Of a stretch of DNA of 64,000 bases, positions 41,180-49,856 are shown piece after piece. The translations under genes were made by a program, and so were the position numbers. The notes beneath the pieces are model-generated. The model was not told the origin of the DNA, searched no databases, and saw nothing but the letters and a program-made list of their open reading frames with translations. The stretch comes from Clostridium_AD sp050717635. GTDB lineage: Bacteria; Bacillota; Clostridia; Clostridiales; Clostridiaceae. Location: contig NZ_JBOITO010000003.1 of the NCBI RefSeq assembly GCF_050717635.1, positions 186,001-250,000 of the forward strand, read 5' to 3'. Position 1 is the first letter of the stretch. Each line of letters begins with the position of its first letter.

Positions 41180-42544
41180 ATGGAAAACAAACAAATTATA
41201 GAAGATTTAATGGCAAAAGCAAAAGCTGCACAACAAGTGGTAGCAGAGTATTCACAAGAACAGGTAGATGCACTCGTAAGGGCTATAGGAAAAGTTATTC
41301 ATGACAATGCTGAAATACTTGCTAGAGAAGCTGTAGATGAAACAAGAATGGGCGTTTATGAAGATAAGGTAGCAAAAAACATGGGAAAAGCAAAAACAAT
41401 ATGGAATAGCCTTAAAGGAAAAAAATCAGTAGATATAATTGGCGAAGATAAAGAAAAAGGATTGATTTTTGTTGCAAAACCAAAGGGTGTTATTGCAACA
41501 ATTACTCCAACTACAAATCCTATTGTTACACCTATGTGTAACTCAATGTTTGCTATAAAAGGAAGAAATTCAGTTATCGTTGCACCACATCCAAGATCAA
41601 AAAAATGTTCTGCACATGCAGTATCTTTAATGAATGCAGAAATAAAAAAATTAGGTGGACCAGACAATTTAATTCAAATAATTGCAGAACCATCTGTTGA
41701 ATTAACCCAATTACTTATGGGAGCAGTAGATGTTGTTCTTGCTACTGGCGGTATGGGTATGGTTAAAGCTGCTTATGCAAGTGGAAAACCAGCTTATGGT
41801 GTTGGACCAGGAAACGTTCAAGTTATACTTGATAGAGACGTTGATTATGTTGAAGCAACGAAAAAAATCATTGCAGGAAGAAAGTTTGACAATGGAATTA
41901 TTTGTTCTGGAGAACAATCAGTAATTGCACCATCAGAAAAATATGATGAAGTTATAAAAGCAATGGTTACTAATGGAGCATTCTATATTGAAGATGAAGC
42001 TACACTAGATAAATTCAGAAACGTATTATTTATAAATGGAGTAACTAACGGTAAAGTTGTAGGTCAATCTGTTCAATTTATAGCAGATCTTGCAGGTGTT
42101 GCTGTTCCAAAGGAAACAAAAGTTATACTTTTCAAGGCAAAAGGCCTGGGTGCAGAAGATGTTCTTTGTAAAGAAAAAATGTGTCCTTGTATGATTGCAC
42201 TTAAATATGAAACTTTTGAAGAGGCTGTGAATATTGCAAAGACAAATCTTTTATTTGAAGGTGCAGGACATACAGTTGCTATTCATTCTAACGACAGAAA
42301 ACACATTGAATATGCAGGAGAAATACTACCAATAAGCAGACTAGTAGTAAACCAAGCATGTTCTACAGGAGCAGGCGGAAGTTTCTTTAACGGATTCTCA
42401 CCATCTACAACACTTGGATGCGGTTCATGGGGAAACAATAGTATATCTGAAAACTTGAACTATGAACATTTAATTAATGTATCAAGAATTGGATTATTTA
42501 ATAAAGATGCCAAAGTTCCAACAGATGCGGAAATCTGGGGATAA
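41180..42544 (+). CDS. sucD: CoA-acylating succinate-semialdehyde dehydrogenase
   Basis: A 454-residue aldehyde dehydrogenase of the acylating branch that reduces succinyl-CoA to succinate semialdehyde with NAD(P)H. Catalytic Cys in DNGIICSGEQSVIAP (about 243), nucleotide/CoA region KPAYGVGPGNVQVILDR, and GAGHTVAIHSNDRKH. C-terminus HLINVSRIGLFNKDAKVPT is characteristic of the succinate-specific clostridial enzyme. TAGGAGG eight nt upstream. Confidence 0.93.
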   Translation: MENKQIIEDLMAKAKAAQQVVAEYSQEQVDALVRAIGKVIHDNAEILAREAVDETRMGVYEDKVAKNMGKAKTIWNSLKGKKSVDIIGEDKEKGLIFVAKPKGVIATITPTTNPIVTPMCNSMFAIKGRNSVIVAPHPRSKKCSAHAVSLMNAEIKKLGGPDNLIQIIAEPSVELTQLLMGAVDVVLATGGMGMVKAAYASGKPAYGVGPGNVQVILDRDVDYVEATKKIIAGRKFDNGIICSGEQSVIAPSEKYDEVIKAMVTNGAFYIEDEATLDKFRNVLFINGVTNGKVVGQSVQFIADLAGVAVPKETKVILFKAKGLGAEDVLCKEKMCPCMIALKYETFEEAVNIAKTNLLFEGAGHTVAIHSNDRKHIEYAGEILPISRLVVNQACSTGAGGSFFNGFSPSTTLGCGSWGNNSISENLNYEHLINVSRIGLFNKDAKVPTDAEIWG

Positions 42545-42575
42545 AACAAGTTTGTAATTTAGATATATATATAAC

Positions 42576-42609
42576 AAATTCCATAGAGGTATTAATCTCT
42601 ATGGAATTT
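42576..42609 (+). repeat. 13-bp hairpin between sucD and 4hbD
   Basis: AAATTCCATAGAG (42576-42588) and CTCTATGGAATTT (42597-42609) are exact complements over 8 nt. A T-run is lacking, so it is more likely an mRNA-stability or processing hairpin than an efficient terminator. Confidence 0.5.
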
Positions 42610-42650
42610 ATTAAAGCAATATAATTCTAATAAATAGGAGAGTGTAAATT

Positions 42651-43766
42651 ATGAAATTACTTCAAGTAAAGCCACAGGTTCATAAATTTGAAACTTGCAA
42701 AGAGTTTGCAGAGTTCTTCAATATAGGAGAAGGCGATTTTGTTTTAACAAATGATTTTATATACACACCAGCTATGGGAGAACTTAACTTAAAAGCAGAC
42801 GTGTTGTTCCAAGAGAAATATGGAACGGGTGAACCATCTGATGAAATGATAAATGCCATTATGAAAGATATGGAAGGCAAAAACTATAAGAGAATAATTG
42901 CTATCGGTGGCGGAACTGTTATTGATATAGCTAAATTACTTTCTATAAAAGATGCAAAAAATGCTCTTGATTTATTTGAAAAGAGGATTCCTATTGTGAA
43001 AGGTAGAGAACTTATTATAGTTCCTACAACTTGTGGAACTGGTTCTGAAGTTACAAATATATCTATAGCTGAAATAAAAGAAAAACAAACTAAGATGGGT
43101 CTAGCTGTGGATGAGTTATATGCAGACTATGCAGTTCTTATCCCTGAACTTGTAAAAGGACTACCTTATAAATTCTTCGTAACAAGTTCTATAGATGCAT
43201 TAATTCATGGAATTGAATCTTATGTATCGCCAAAATCTAACATATATACTGAACTATTCAGTGTTAAAGGAATAGAACTAATACTAAAAGGATATATGGA
43301 AATAGTTAAAAAAGGTGAAGACTATAGAAAAGAAATTATTGAAAATTTCGTAGTCGGAAGTAACTACACAGGCATTGCATTTGCAAATACAGGAGTAGGA
43401 GCTGTACATGCACTTTCTTATCCTCTAGGAGGAAAATATCATGTGCCTCATGGCGAAGCAAATTATCAAATGTTTATTGAGGTATTTAAAATGTATTATA
43501 AGAAAAATCCAAATGGTAAAATTAAAGACATTAATAAAGTATTATCAGATATATTAGGCTGTGATACTGCTAATGTATATGAATCATTATCAACTGTTCT
43601 AGACAAATTATTATCTAGAAAGCCACTTAGAGAGTATGGAATGAAATCAGAAGAAAAAGAGACATTTACAGACAATGTAATAGTAGGACAACAAAGATTG
43701 CTTGCAAATAATTACGTTCCACTTTCAAGAGATGAAATGATAGCTATTTATAGCAACTTATATTAG
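42651..43766 (+). CDS. 4hbD: 4-Hydroxybutyrate dehydrogenase
   Basis: A 371-residue iron-containing alcohol dehydrogenase reducing succinate semialdehyde to 4-hydroxybutyrate. NAD-binding IAIGGGTVIDIAKLLS, PTTCGTGSEVTNIS, and metal ligands in IDALIHGIESY, GAVHALSYPLGGKYHVPHGEAN. Last gene of the pathway set; terminator at 43792. Confidence 0.93.
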   Translation: MKLLQVKPQVHKFETCKEFAEFFNIGEGDFVLTNDFIYTPAMGELNLKADVLFQEKYGTGEPSDEMINAIMKDMEGKNYKRIIAIGGGTVIDIAKLLSIKDAKNALDLFEKRIPIVKGRELIIVPTTCGTGSEVTNISIAEIKEKQTKMGLAVDELYADYAVLIPELVKGLPYKFFVTSSIDALIHGIESYVSPKSNIYTELFSVKGIELILKGYMEIVKKGEDYRKEIIENFVVGSNYTGIAFANTGVGAVHALSYPLGGKYHVPHGEANYQMFIEVFKMYYKKNPNGKIKDINKVLSDILGCDTANVYESLSTVLDKLLSRKPLREYGMKSEEKETFTDNVIVGQQRLLANNYVPLSRDEMIAIYSNLY

Positions 43767-43791
43767 AATTTACTGAGTTAAATAGAAAACG

Positions 43792-43831
43792 AAAAGCCTA
43801 AAGATGTAAATCTCCAGGCTTTTTGTTTTTG
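43792..43831 (+). terminator. Intrinsic terminator of the 4-hydroxybutyrate operon
   Basis: AAAAGCCT (43792-43799) pairs with AGGCTTTT (43816-43823), with an inner AGAT/ATCT stem, followed by TGTTTTTG. Confidence 0.8.
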
Positions 43832-43883
43832 TAATTTAGTGTTATTATAAAATGGTATGATTTAACGAGGGGGAGACTAATAA

Positions 43884-44276
43884 ATGTTTGAGATGATAGA
43901 TAAATATAGAACAGGAATTAAACATATTGATGCAGAGCATGAAAAACTTTTTGAAATAGGTGAAAGAGCATATCAATTACTTAAAAATTCATATGAAATT
44001 GATAAATATGATAAAATAGTAGATGTAATTGAGGAATTAAAAGAGTATACAAGTTATCATTTTAAAGATGAAGAAGACTATATGGAAAGTATAAATTACA
44101 AAAGATTATTTACTCAAAAAATGGACCATATATATTTTATTAAAAAACTAGATGAAGTTGATTTGAATAAAGTGGATGAAAATCAAGATGAGGCTATAAT
44201 GGGAATATTATCTTTTTTAAATGATTGGTTGATTAACCATATATTAAAGAAAGACCTACTTATATCAGCAGAATAA
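43884..44276 (+). CDS. Bacteriohemerythrin-like protein
   Basis: A 130-residue four-helix diiron protein. Iron ligands are visible in GIKHIDAEHEKLFE (His), YTSYHFKDEEDYME (His and Glu), QKMDHIYFIKKL (His) and WLINHILKKD (His and Asp). Such proteins bind O2 or iron in anaerobes. Encoded alone with GAGGGGGAG before the ATG. Confidence 0.88.
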   Translation: MFEMIDKYRTGIKHIDAEHEKLFEIGERAYQLLKNSYEIDKYDKIVDVIEELKEYTSYHFKDEEDYMESINYKRLFTQKMDHIYFIKKLDEVDLNKVDENQDEAIMGILSFLNDWLINHILKKDLLISAE

Positions 44277-44327
44277 TATTACCTTAAACACTATTTTAGA
44301 AATAGAATAAATTTAAATATAACACAT

Positions 44328-44376
44328 TAAAAAGTCTACCTTTCTTAAAAAATATTTAAGGAAAGTAGACTTTTTA
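44328..44376. terminator. Bidirectional terminator
   Basis: AAAAAGTCTAC...TTAAA pairs with TTTAA...GTAGACTTTTT (44355-44376); A-run on the left and T-run on the right allow use from both strands. Confidence 0.8.
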
Positions 44377-44390
44377 TCTTAACTATTTAC

Positions 44391-44925
44391 TTACTCATTC
44401 ACACTAATATGAGTTTTAATCGTATTTATTGGTAAATCTTTTACTACATAACCGTGATTTTGTAGAGTTATGTATATTTTGTTTTCTTCTATATCTTTTA
44501 CGGGGTGATTTGAGCCTCTGTGACCAAACTTCAATTTTTCGGTGGTTCCGCCAAGACTTAATGCTAAGTGTTTTAGTTAAAGCACTAGTATCAATTCCTT
44601 CAAGGCCTATAATATGATTTTGCTTTAAGTAACTTTGTAAATCCATCTCGCATCGGAAGTTGCTAGGGCTATCACATTTCTCTCTAACTATGAATCCGCT
44701 TACTTTTGGTCCTTCTGATTCTATATCTTCTAAATTTATTCCGTAATTTCCTATAAGAGGGTAAGTCATAGTTACAATTTGACCGTAATAAGATGGATCA
44801 GTTAATACTTCTTCATATCCTATCATTCCGGTATTAAATAATACTTCTCCCACGCTTTCTTCTAAATACCCGAAAGATTTTCCTTCAAAAACAATCCCGT
44901 TTTCTAATATTAATTTTGCTTGCAT
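44391..44925 (-). pseudogene. carA: carA remnant (carbamoyl-phosphate synthase small chain) with internal deletion
   Basis: From the ATG at 44925 (AAGGAGG before it) the N-terminal CarA domain is intact for about 115 residues: LILENGIVFEGKSFGYLEE, MTYPLIGNYGIN, KCDSPSNFRCEM, GIDTSALTK. Then the sequence jumps and changes frame. In the other frame it reads ALSLGGTTEKLKFGHRG, SNHPVKDI and QNHGYVV, the middle of the glutaminase domain, and stops at 44391 before the final HPE region. The deleted part would have carried the nucleophilic Cys. Thus a non-functional gene, formerly divergent from argC. No carB remains beside it. Confidence 0.88.
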
Positions 44926-45007
44926 CTTGCTGCCTCCTTAGTAAAAATAAAATGATAGAGTTTAACTTGGTAAATAATTTAAATTTATTAAACAACAAGA
45001 TTATAAT

Positions 45008-45041
45008 CTTGTATTTATACAAGTATTATGTATATTTATAC
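45008..45041. promoter_or_regulatory. Tandem ARG-box-like palindromes between carA remnant and argC
   Basis: CTTGTATTTATACAAG (45008-45023, perfect palindrome) and GTATATTTATAC (45030-45041) have centres 20 bp apart, two helical turns, the arrangement used by hexameric ArgR/AhrC. Between 45042 and 45261 I see no other clear element except AT-rich DNA and GCAAAGGGG before argC. Confidence 0.5.
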
Positions 45042-45261
45042 ACAATACTTCACAAACAAAGATTTGTCAATATAAAACCTAGTCTATAATTAAGGTTAGG
45101 CTTATTCTGATTTTTAATGACTTTCAACGGTTTATATTGTAGACGGGTACAGTGTAAATGCAAAAATAGTAACTAATACAAATATATTTTAAGAATTATA
45201 CCTTGCATATTTATTCGATGTAATGTATAGTTAATAAAAATGAAGCAAAGGGGATGAATAT

Positions 45262-46308
45262 ATGATAAAAGTTGGAATTGTGGGAGCGACTGGATATGCA
45301 GGAGTAGAACTTTTGCGATTACTACTCCAGCATCCTGAAGTTAAAGTAACAGAAATTGTATCACACTCATTTGAAGATAAAAATATCAGCGATATATATG
45401 AGAGTTTCAATGAAAATTGTAAATTAATATGTAGTAGCTATACAGATTTTATGAAAACTGGTATTACAAAATGTGATTTGGTTTTTGCTGCATTGCCACA
45501 TGGATTAAGTGAAGACATAGCTTTTAAATGCGATAGACAGGGAATCGTTTTTATAGATATAGGAGCAGATTTTAGGCTGGAAGACGAAGAATCCTACAAA
45601 AAATGGTATGGGCTAAGCTATAAACACAAGGCATTACATAGCAAAGCTCAATATGGATTACCAGAACTCTATAGAAAGCAAATAAAACAGTCGAGAATTA
45701 TTGCGAATCCTGGCTGTTATCCAACCAGTATTATCTTAGCGCTGGTTCCTGCTTTAAGAAAAACCCTAATTAGTTTAAGTTCAATAATTATTGATGCAAA
45801 GTCGGGTCTTACTGGAGCGGGAAGAGAACTGTCCTCCGCTAGTCATTATATAGAATGTAATGAGAGTATGAAAGCTTACAAAATTGGTTGCCATAGACAT
45901 ACACCTGAAATAGAACAGGAACTTTCAAAGGCTGCAAACACTGAAATATTAGTAAATTTTACGCCTCATTTACTTCCTATAAATAGGGGGATATTGTCCA
46001 CTATATATTGCGATTTAGAGGTACCAATTACTTTAGAAGAATTAATAGAGCTTTATAGAAATTTTTACGCTGATGAGAAATTTGTAAGGGTCCTGGATAT
46101 AGGTAAGAGTGTAGAAATAAAAAATGTTAGAGGATCAAATTATTGCGACATAAGTCTTAATATAGATATTAGAACTAATAGACTTATTATTAATTCTACA
46201 ATTGATAATATGATTAAAGGTGCAGCAGGGCAAGCAATTCAAAATATGAACTTGATTTTTGGACTCGCAGAAAATTTAGGATTATGTTATATCCCTATGG
46301 TATTTTAG
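45262..46308 (+). CDS. argC: N-acetyl-gamma-glutamyl-phosphate reductase
   Basis: A 348-residue NADPH-dependent enzyme, third step of arginine synthesis. GIVGATGYAGVELLRLL is the nucleotide-binding N-terminus, ANPGCYPTS holds the catalytic Cys, and GCHRHTPEIEQEL the catalytic His. RBS AAAGGGG. First gene of argCJBD. Confidence 0.95.
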   Translation: MIKVGIVGATGYAGVELLRLLLQHPEVKVTEIVSHSFEDKNISDIYESFNENCKLICSSYTDFMKTGITKCDLVFAALPHGLSEDIAFKCDRQGIVFIDIGADFRLEDEESYKKWYGLSYKHKALHSKAQYGLPELYRKQIKQSRIIANPGCYPTSIILALVPALRKTLISLSSIIIDAKSGLTGAGRELSSASHYIECNESMKAYKIGCHRHTPEIEQELSKAANTEILVNFTPHLLPINRGILSTIYCDLEVPITLEELIELYRNFYADEKFVRVLDIGKSVEIKNVRGSNYCDISLNIDIRTNRLIINSTIDNMIKGAAGQAIQNMNLIFGLAENLGLCYIPMVF

Positions 46309-46336
46309 CGAAAAATTTAGAATGGAGATGGGTTAA

Positions 46337-47554
46337 ATGAAAATTATTAATGGTGGAATAACTGCACCAATTGGATTTGTTGCAGCTGGTATACATTGTG
46401 GATTAAAAAAGAATATAAAAAAGAAAGACTTAGCGGTTATATATTCAAAAAAAATATGTACTGCCGCTGGGGTCTATACTACAAATAAAGTTAAGGGAGC
46501 CCCATTAATAGTAACAATGGAGCATTTAGAAAATTTAAAGGCTCAAGCAGTAATTGTTAATAGCGGAAATGCAAATACTTGTACTGGTTTAGTAGGATAT
46601 GAAAACGCAAGAAAAATGGCTCGACTTACTGCTGACAATTTAAATATTAAAGCAGAGGACGTAATTGTTGCATCCACAGGAGTTATAGGTGCTCATCTTA
46701 ATATGGGACTCTTAAAAAAAGGCATACCTGAAGTTTGCATGAGCATTAGTAAGCAAGGGTATATTGATGCAAGAGAAGCAATTAAGACAACAGATACTGT
46801 TAAAAAGGATATAGGTATTGAGATTGATATAGCTGGTAAAAAAGTAACTATTGGCGCAATGGCAAAAGGATCTGGCATGATTCACCCTAATATGGCTACC
46901 ATGTTAGCATTCATAACTACGGATTTAGACATTGATGAAATCCTGCTAGTAGAGGCACTAAAGGAAAGTGTAAGTAAAACTTACAATATGATAAGTGTTG
47001 ATGGGGATACAAGTACAAATGACATGACGGTGATCCTTGCAAATGGAATGGCAGAGAATCCAAAGATAACCCAAAAAGATATTAATTATAAAATATTTTT
47101 GGATGCGTTACAGTTTTTAAACACAGAGCTTGCAAAAAAAATTGCTAAAGATGGTGAAGGAGCTACAAAACTCATAGAAACTATTGTTAAGGGAGCAGTA
47201 ACTTACGAACAAGGCGCAAAGATAGCAAAGGCTATAATTGCTTCAAGTCTTGTTAAAACTGCTATGTTTGGTGCAGATGCAAACTGGGGTAGAATTTTAT
47301 GTGCCATAGGTTATTGTGGAGAAGATATAAATCCAGACAGTGTTTCAATAAGCTTTGAAAGTGGTAAAGGCTATATTAAGGTATATGAAAATAGTCAACC
47401 ATTAGACTTTTCAGAAGAAAAAGCCAAGGAAATACTTTTAGAAAATGAAATACAAATTATTGTAGAACTTAATAAGGGCAATTTTGAAGCAGTTGCATGG
47501 GGCTGCGATTTGAGTTATGAATACGTAAGAATTAATGGAGATTATCGAAGCTAA
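46337..47554 (+). CDS. argJ: Bifunctional ornithine acetyltransferase/N-acetylglutamate synthase
   Basis: A 405-residue autoprocessing enzyme that recycles the acetyl group from N-acetylornithine to glutamate. The self-cleavage site is in GSGMIHPNMATMLAF (nucleophile Thr about 190), splitting alpha and beta chains. NSGNANTCTG and ADANWGRILCA are substrate-binding blocks. With argJ no argE is needed. Confidence 0.95.
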   Translation: MKIINGGITAPIGFVAAGIHCGLKKNIKKKDLAVIYSKKICTAAGVYTTNKVKGAPLIVTMEHLENLKAQAVIVNSGNANTCTGLVGYENARKMARLTADNLNIKAEDVIVASTGVIGAHLNMGLLKKGIPEVCMSISKQGYIDAREAIKTTDTVKKDIGIEIDIAGKKVTIGAMAKGSGMIHPNMATMLAFITTDLDIDEILLVEALKESVSKTYNMISVDGDTSTNDMTVILANGMAENPKITQKDINYKIFLDALQFLNTELAKKIAKDGEGATKLIETIVKGAVTYEQGAKIAKAIIASSLVKTAMFGADANWGRILCAIGYCGEDINPDSVSISFESGKGYIKVYENSQPLDFSEEKAKEILLENEIQIIVELNKGNFEAVAWGCDLSYEYVRINGDYRS

Positions 47555-47576
47555 GTAGTAGAGGAGAATATTTAAA

Positions 47577-48443
47577 ATGGCTATTAGAGATAAAGTTAAG
47601 GCAGATATATTAATTCAAGCTCTTCCCTATATTCAGACACACTTTGGGAAAACTATTGTAGTTAAATATGGTGGGAATGCAATGATAAATGAAAGCTTAA
47701 AGGAAATGGTAATAAATGATCTAATTCTTTTGAGTTGTATAGGCATAAAAGTAGTAGTAGTTCATGGCGGGGGACCACAGATAAACAAATATTTAGGTAA
47801 GTTCGGTAAGAAATGTGAGTTTATTAATGGACTTAGAGTAACGGATGATGAGACTATGGAGGTTGTTCAGATGGTACTTGATGGTAAAGTAAATAAAGAA
47901 ATTGTTGCTCTAATTGATAAAAATGGTGGAAAAGCTATTGGAATAAGTGGAATTGATGCTGGACTTTTAAAAGCAAAAAAGAAAGTGTACAGAGCTGATG
48001 TAGACTTAGGTTTTGTAGGAGATGTAACATCTGTAGATGAAATGGTACTTATTAATTGTTTGAAAGAGGGCTATATACCGGTGGTATCTACAGTGGCTCT
48101 TGGGGAGGATGATTATAAACCATATAATATAAATGCAGATTATGCTGCTTCTAAAATAGCCGGAAAGTTAAAGGCTGATAAGCTTATACTTCTTACAGAT
48201 GTACCTGGAGTTTTAAGAGATTTTGAAGATGAAACAAGTCTTATATCTGAAATAGATATTAAGGATATCCATGTACTAAAAAAAGAAGGAATTATAAAAG
48301 GCGGAATGATTCCGAAAATCCAATGTTGCAAGCAAGCGATAGAAGAGGGTGTAAAAAGAACACATATTATTGATGGAAGAGTTCCTCATTCTATTCTACT
48401 TGAAATGTTTTTAGACGAAGGCATTGGAACAATGATAAATTAA
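47577..48443 (+). CDS. argB: Acetylglutamate kinase
   Basis: A 288-residue amino-acid kinase phosphorylating N-acetylglutamate. VVKYGGNAMIN and VVVHGGGPQINKYL are the phosphate-binding loops; INADYAASKIAGKLKADKLI and KGGMIPKIQCC the C-lobe. The N-terminal helix (MAIRDKVKADILIQALPYI) is of the kind that makes the arginine-inhibited hexamer. Confidence 0.95.
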   Translation: MAIRDKVKADILIQALPYIQTHFGKTIVVKYGGNAMINESLKEMVINDLILLSCIGIKVVVVHGGGPQINKYLGKFGKKCEFINGLRVTDDETMEVVQMVLDGKVNKEIVALIDKNGGKAIGISGIDAGLLKAKKKVYRADVDLGFVGDVTSVDEMVLINCLKEGYIPVVSTVALGEDDYKPYNINADYAASKIAGKLKADKLILLTDVPGVLRDFEDETSLISEIDIKDIHVLKKEGIIKGGMIPKIQCCKQAIEEGVKRTHIIDGRVPHSILLEMFLDEGIGTMIN

Positions 48444-48478
48444 ATACTCTAAAAAATATATAGAAAAGGGTGATTAAA

Positions 48479-49669
48479 ATGAATACTTCTTTAGAAATGG
48501 AAAAAGAACAAAAATATATAATGCAGAATTATGGTAGATTTCCAGTTGTAATTGAGAGTGGTAATGGCTGTAAATTATATGATGTAGATGGTAAAGAATA
48601 TATAGATATGACTGGAGGTATAGGGGTTAGCTGTCTTGGATATAACAATGAAGGAATAAAAAATGCACTTCATGAACAAATAGATAAGATTCTTCACACA
48701 TCAAATATTTTTTATAATCCAACTACTATAGAACTTGCAAAACAGCTAACACAACTTACGGAGATGTCTAAAGTTTTTTTTGGGAATTCTGGTGCAGAAG
48801 CAAATGAATGTGCAATTAAAATAGCTAGAAAGTATGGGTTTGATAACTATAATGGTAAGAAAAATAAAATTATCACATTAAAGAAGTCTTTTCACGGAAG
48901 AACAATCACTACACTTACAGCTACTGGACAAGATAAATATCATAAATACTTTCATCCTTTTACTAAAGGGTTTAAATATGTAGAAATGAACAATATGGAG
49001 GAAATGAAGGACGCACTTGATGATACCGTGTGTGCTGTAATGTTGGAAGCTATTCAGGGTGAAGGAGGGATTCACCCTATGAGCGTTGATTTTGCAAAAC
49101 AAGTGGAAAAACTATGTATGCAAACAGATACCCTACTTATTTTTGATGAGATTCAATCTGGTATTGGTAGAACTGGTAAATTCTTTGCTTATGAAGCCTT
49201 GGATGTAAAACCTGATATTGTAACTATAGCAAAAGGTTTAGGTGGCGGAGTTCCCATAGGCGCTGTTCTTTGTAATTCTAAAACCGGAAATGTGCTTGCT
49301 AAAGGCGATCACGGAAGTACTTTTGGTGGTAGTCCAATAGCCGCAGCGGTGGCAATTGAAGTATTAAGAGTGATTTCAGAAGATGGTTTTTTAAAAGAAG
49401 TTGAGAAAAAAGGGGTGTATATAACTGAAAAACTCAAAAATATGAACATAGATAAGATTAAAGAAGTTAGAGGTTCAGGACTTATGATAGGCGTAGAATT
49501 AAACTGCAAGGTAAAAGAAATACTCAATTCATGTATACAAAAGGGAGTTCTTTTTCTAAGCGCGGGGGACTATGTGGTAAGAATGCTACCTCCTCTTATA
49601 ATAACCTATGAGGAAATAGATATAGCTTTGCAAACATTAGAAGAAGCAATTAATAGTATACAACCTTAA
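48479..49669 (+). CDS. argD: Acetylornithine aminotransferase
   Basis: A 396-residue class-III PLP aminotransferase; the ATG at 48479 follows AAGGGTG, while the in-frame GTG at 48470 overlaps it. SGAEANECAIKIARKYG, IFDEIQSGIGRTGKFFA and the PLP Lys in IAKGLGGGVPIGA are clear. Last gene of argCJBD; argF and argG are not nearby. Confidence 0.95.
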   Translation: MNTSLEMEKEQKYIMQNYGRFPVVIESGNGCKLYDVDGKEYIDMTGGIGVSCLGYNNEGIKNALHEQIDKILHTSNIFYNPTTIELAKQLTQLTEMSKVFFGNSGAEANECAIKIARKYGFDNYNGKKNKIITLKKSFHGRTITTLTATGQDKYHKYFHPFTKGFKYVEMNNMEEMKDALDDTVCAVMLEAIQGEGGIHPMSVDFAKQVEKLCMQTDTLLIFDEIQSGIGRTGKFFAYEALDVKPDIVTIAKGLGGGVPIGAVLCNSKTGNVLAKGDHGSTFGGSPIAAAVAIEVLRVISEDGFLKEVEKKGVYITEKLKNMNIDKIKEVRGSGLMIGVELNCKVKEILNSCIQKGVLFLSAGDYVVRMLPPLIITYEEIDIALQTLEEAINSIQP

Positions 49670-49671
49670 CA

Positions 49672-49710
49672 AAAGGTAGTGGGAGTAAAAAAATACTCCC
49701 ACTACCTTTT
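49672..49710 (+). terminator. Intrinsic terminator of the arg operon
   Basis: AAAAGGTAGTGGGAGTA pairs with TACTCCCACTACCTTTT over about 6 nt, followed by TTTAAT. Confidence 0.88.
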
Positions 49711-49762
49711 TAATAGAAAAAGTGGTTGTTTTAATAAGGAAAATTATTAAGTAAATTAGTAG

Positions 49763-49791
49763 TTGACTTCAATAAAAAAAAATGGTATTAT
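49763..49791 (+). promoter_or_regulatory. SigmaA promoter of the his operon
   Basis: TTGACT (49763-49768) and TATTAT (49786-49791), spacing 17. The leader to hisZ is only about 60 nt, too short for a T-box. Confidence 0.65.
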
Positions 49792-49856
49792 CTTATAAAG
49801 TCACAGTGGTAAAGTATTAACGTAGTAAAGTAAAAGAGCATCTGAGGAGTGAAATT

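Noticed and set aside
49710..49856. T-box or attenuator in the his leader
   Set aside because: The leader is about 60 nt from the predicted start, has no T-box core sequence, no His-codon-rich leader peptide and no terminator before hisZ.
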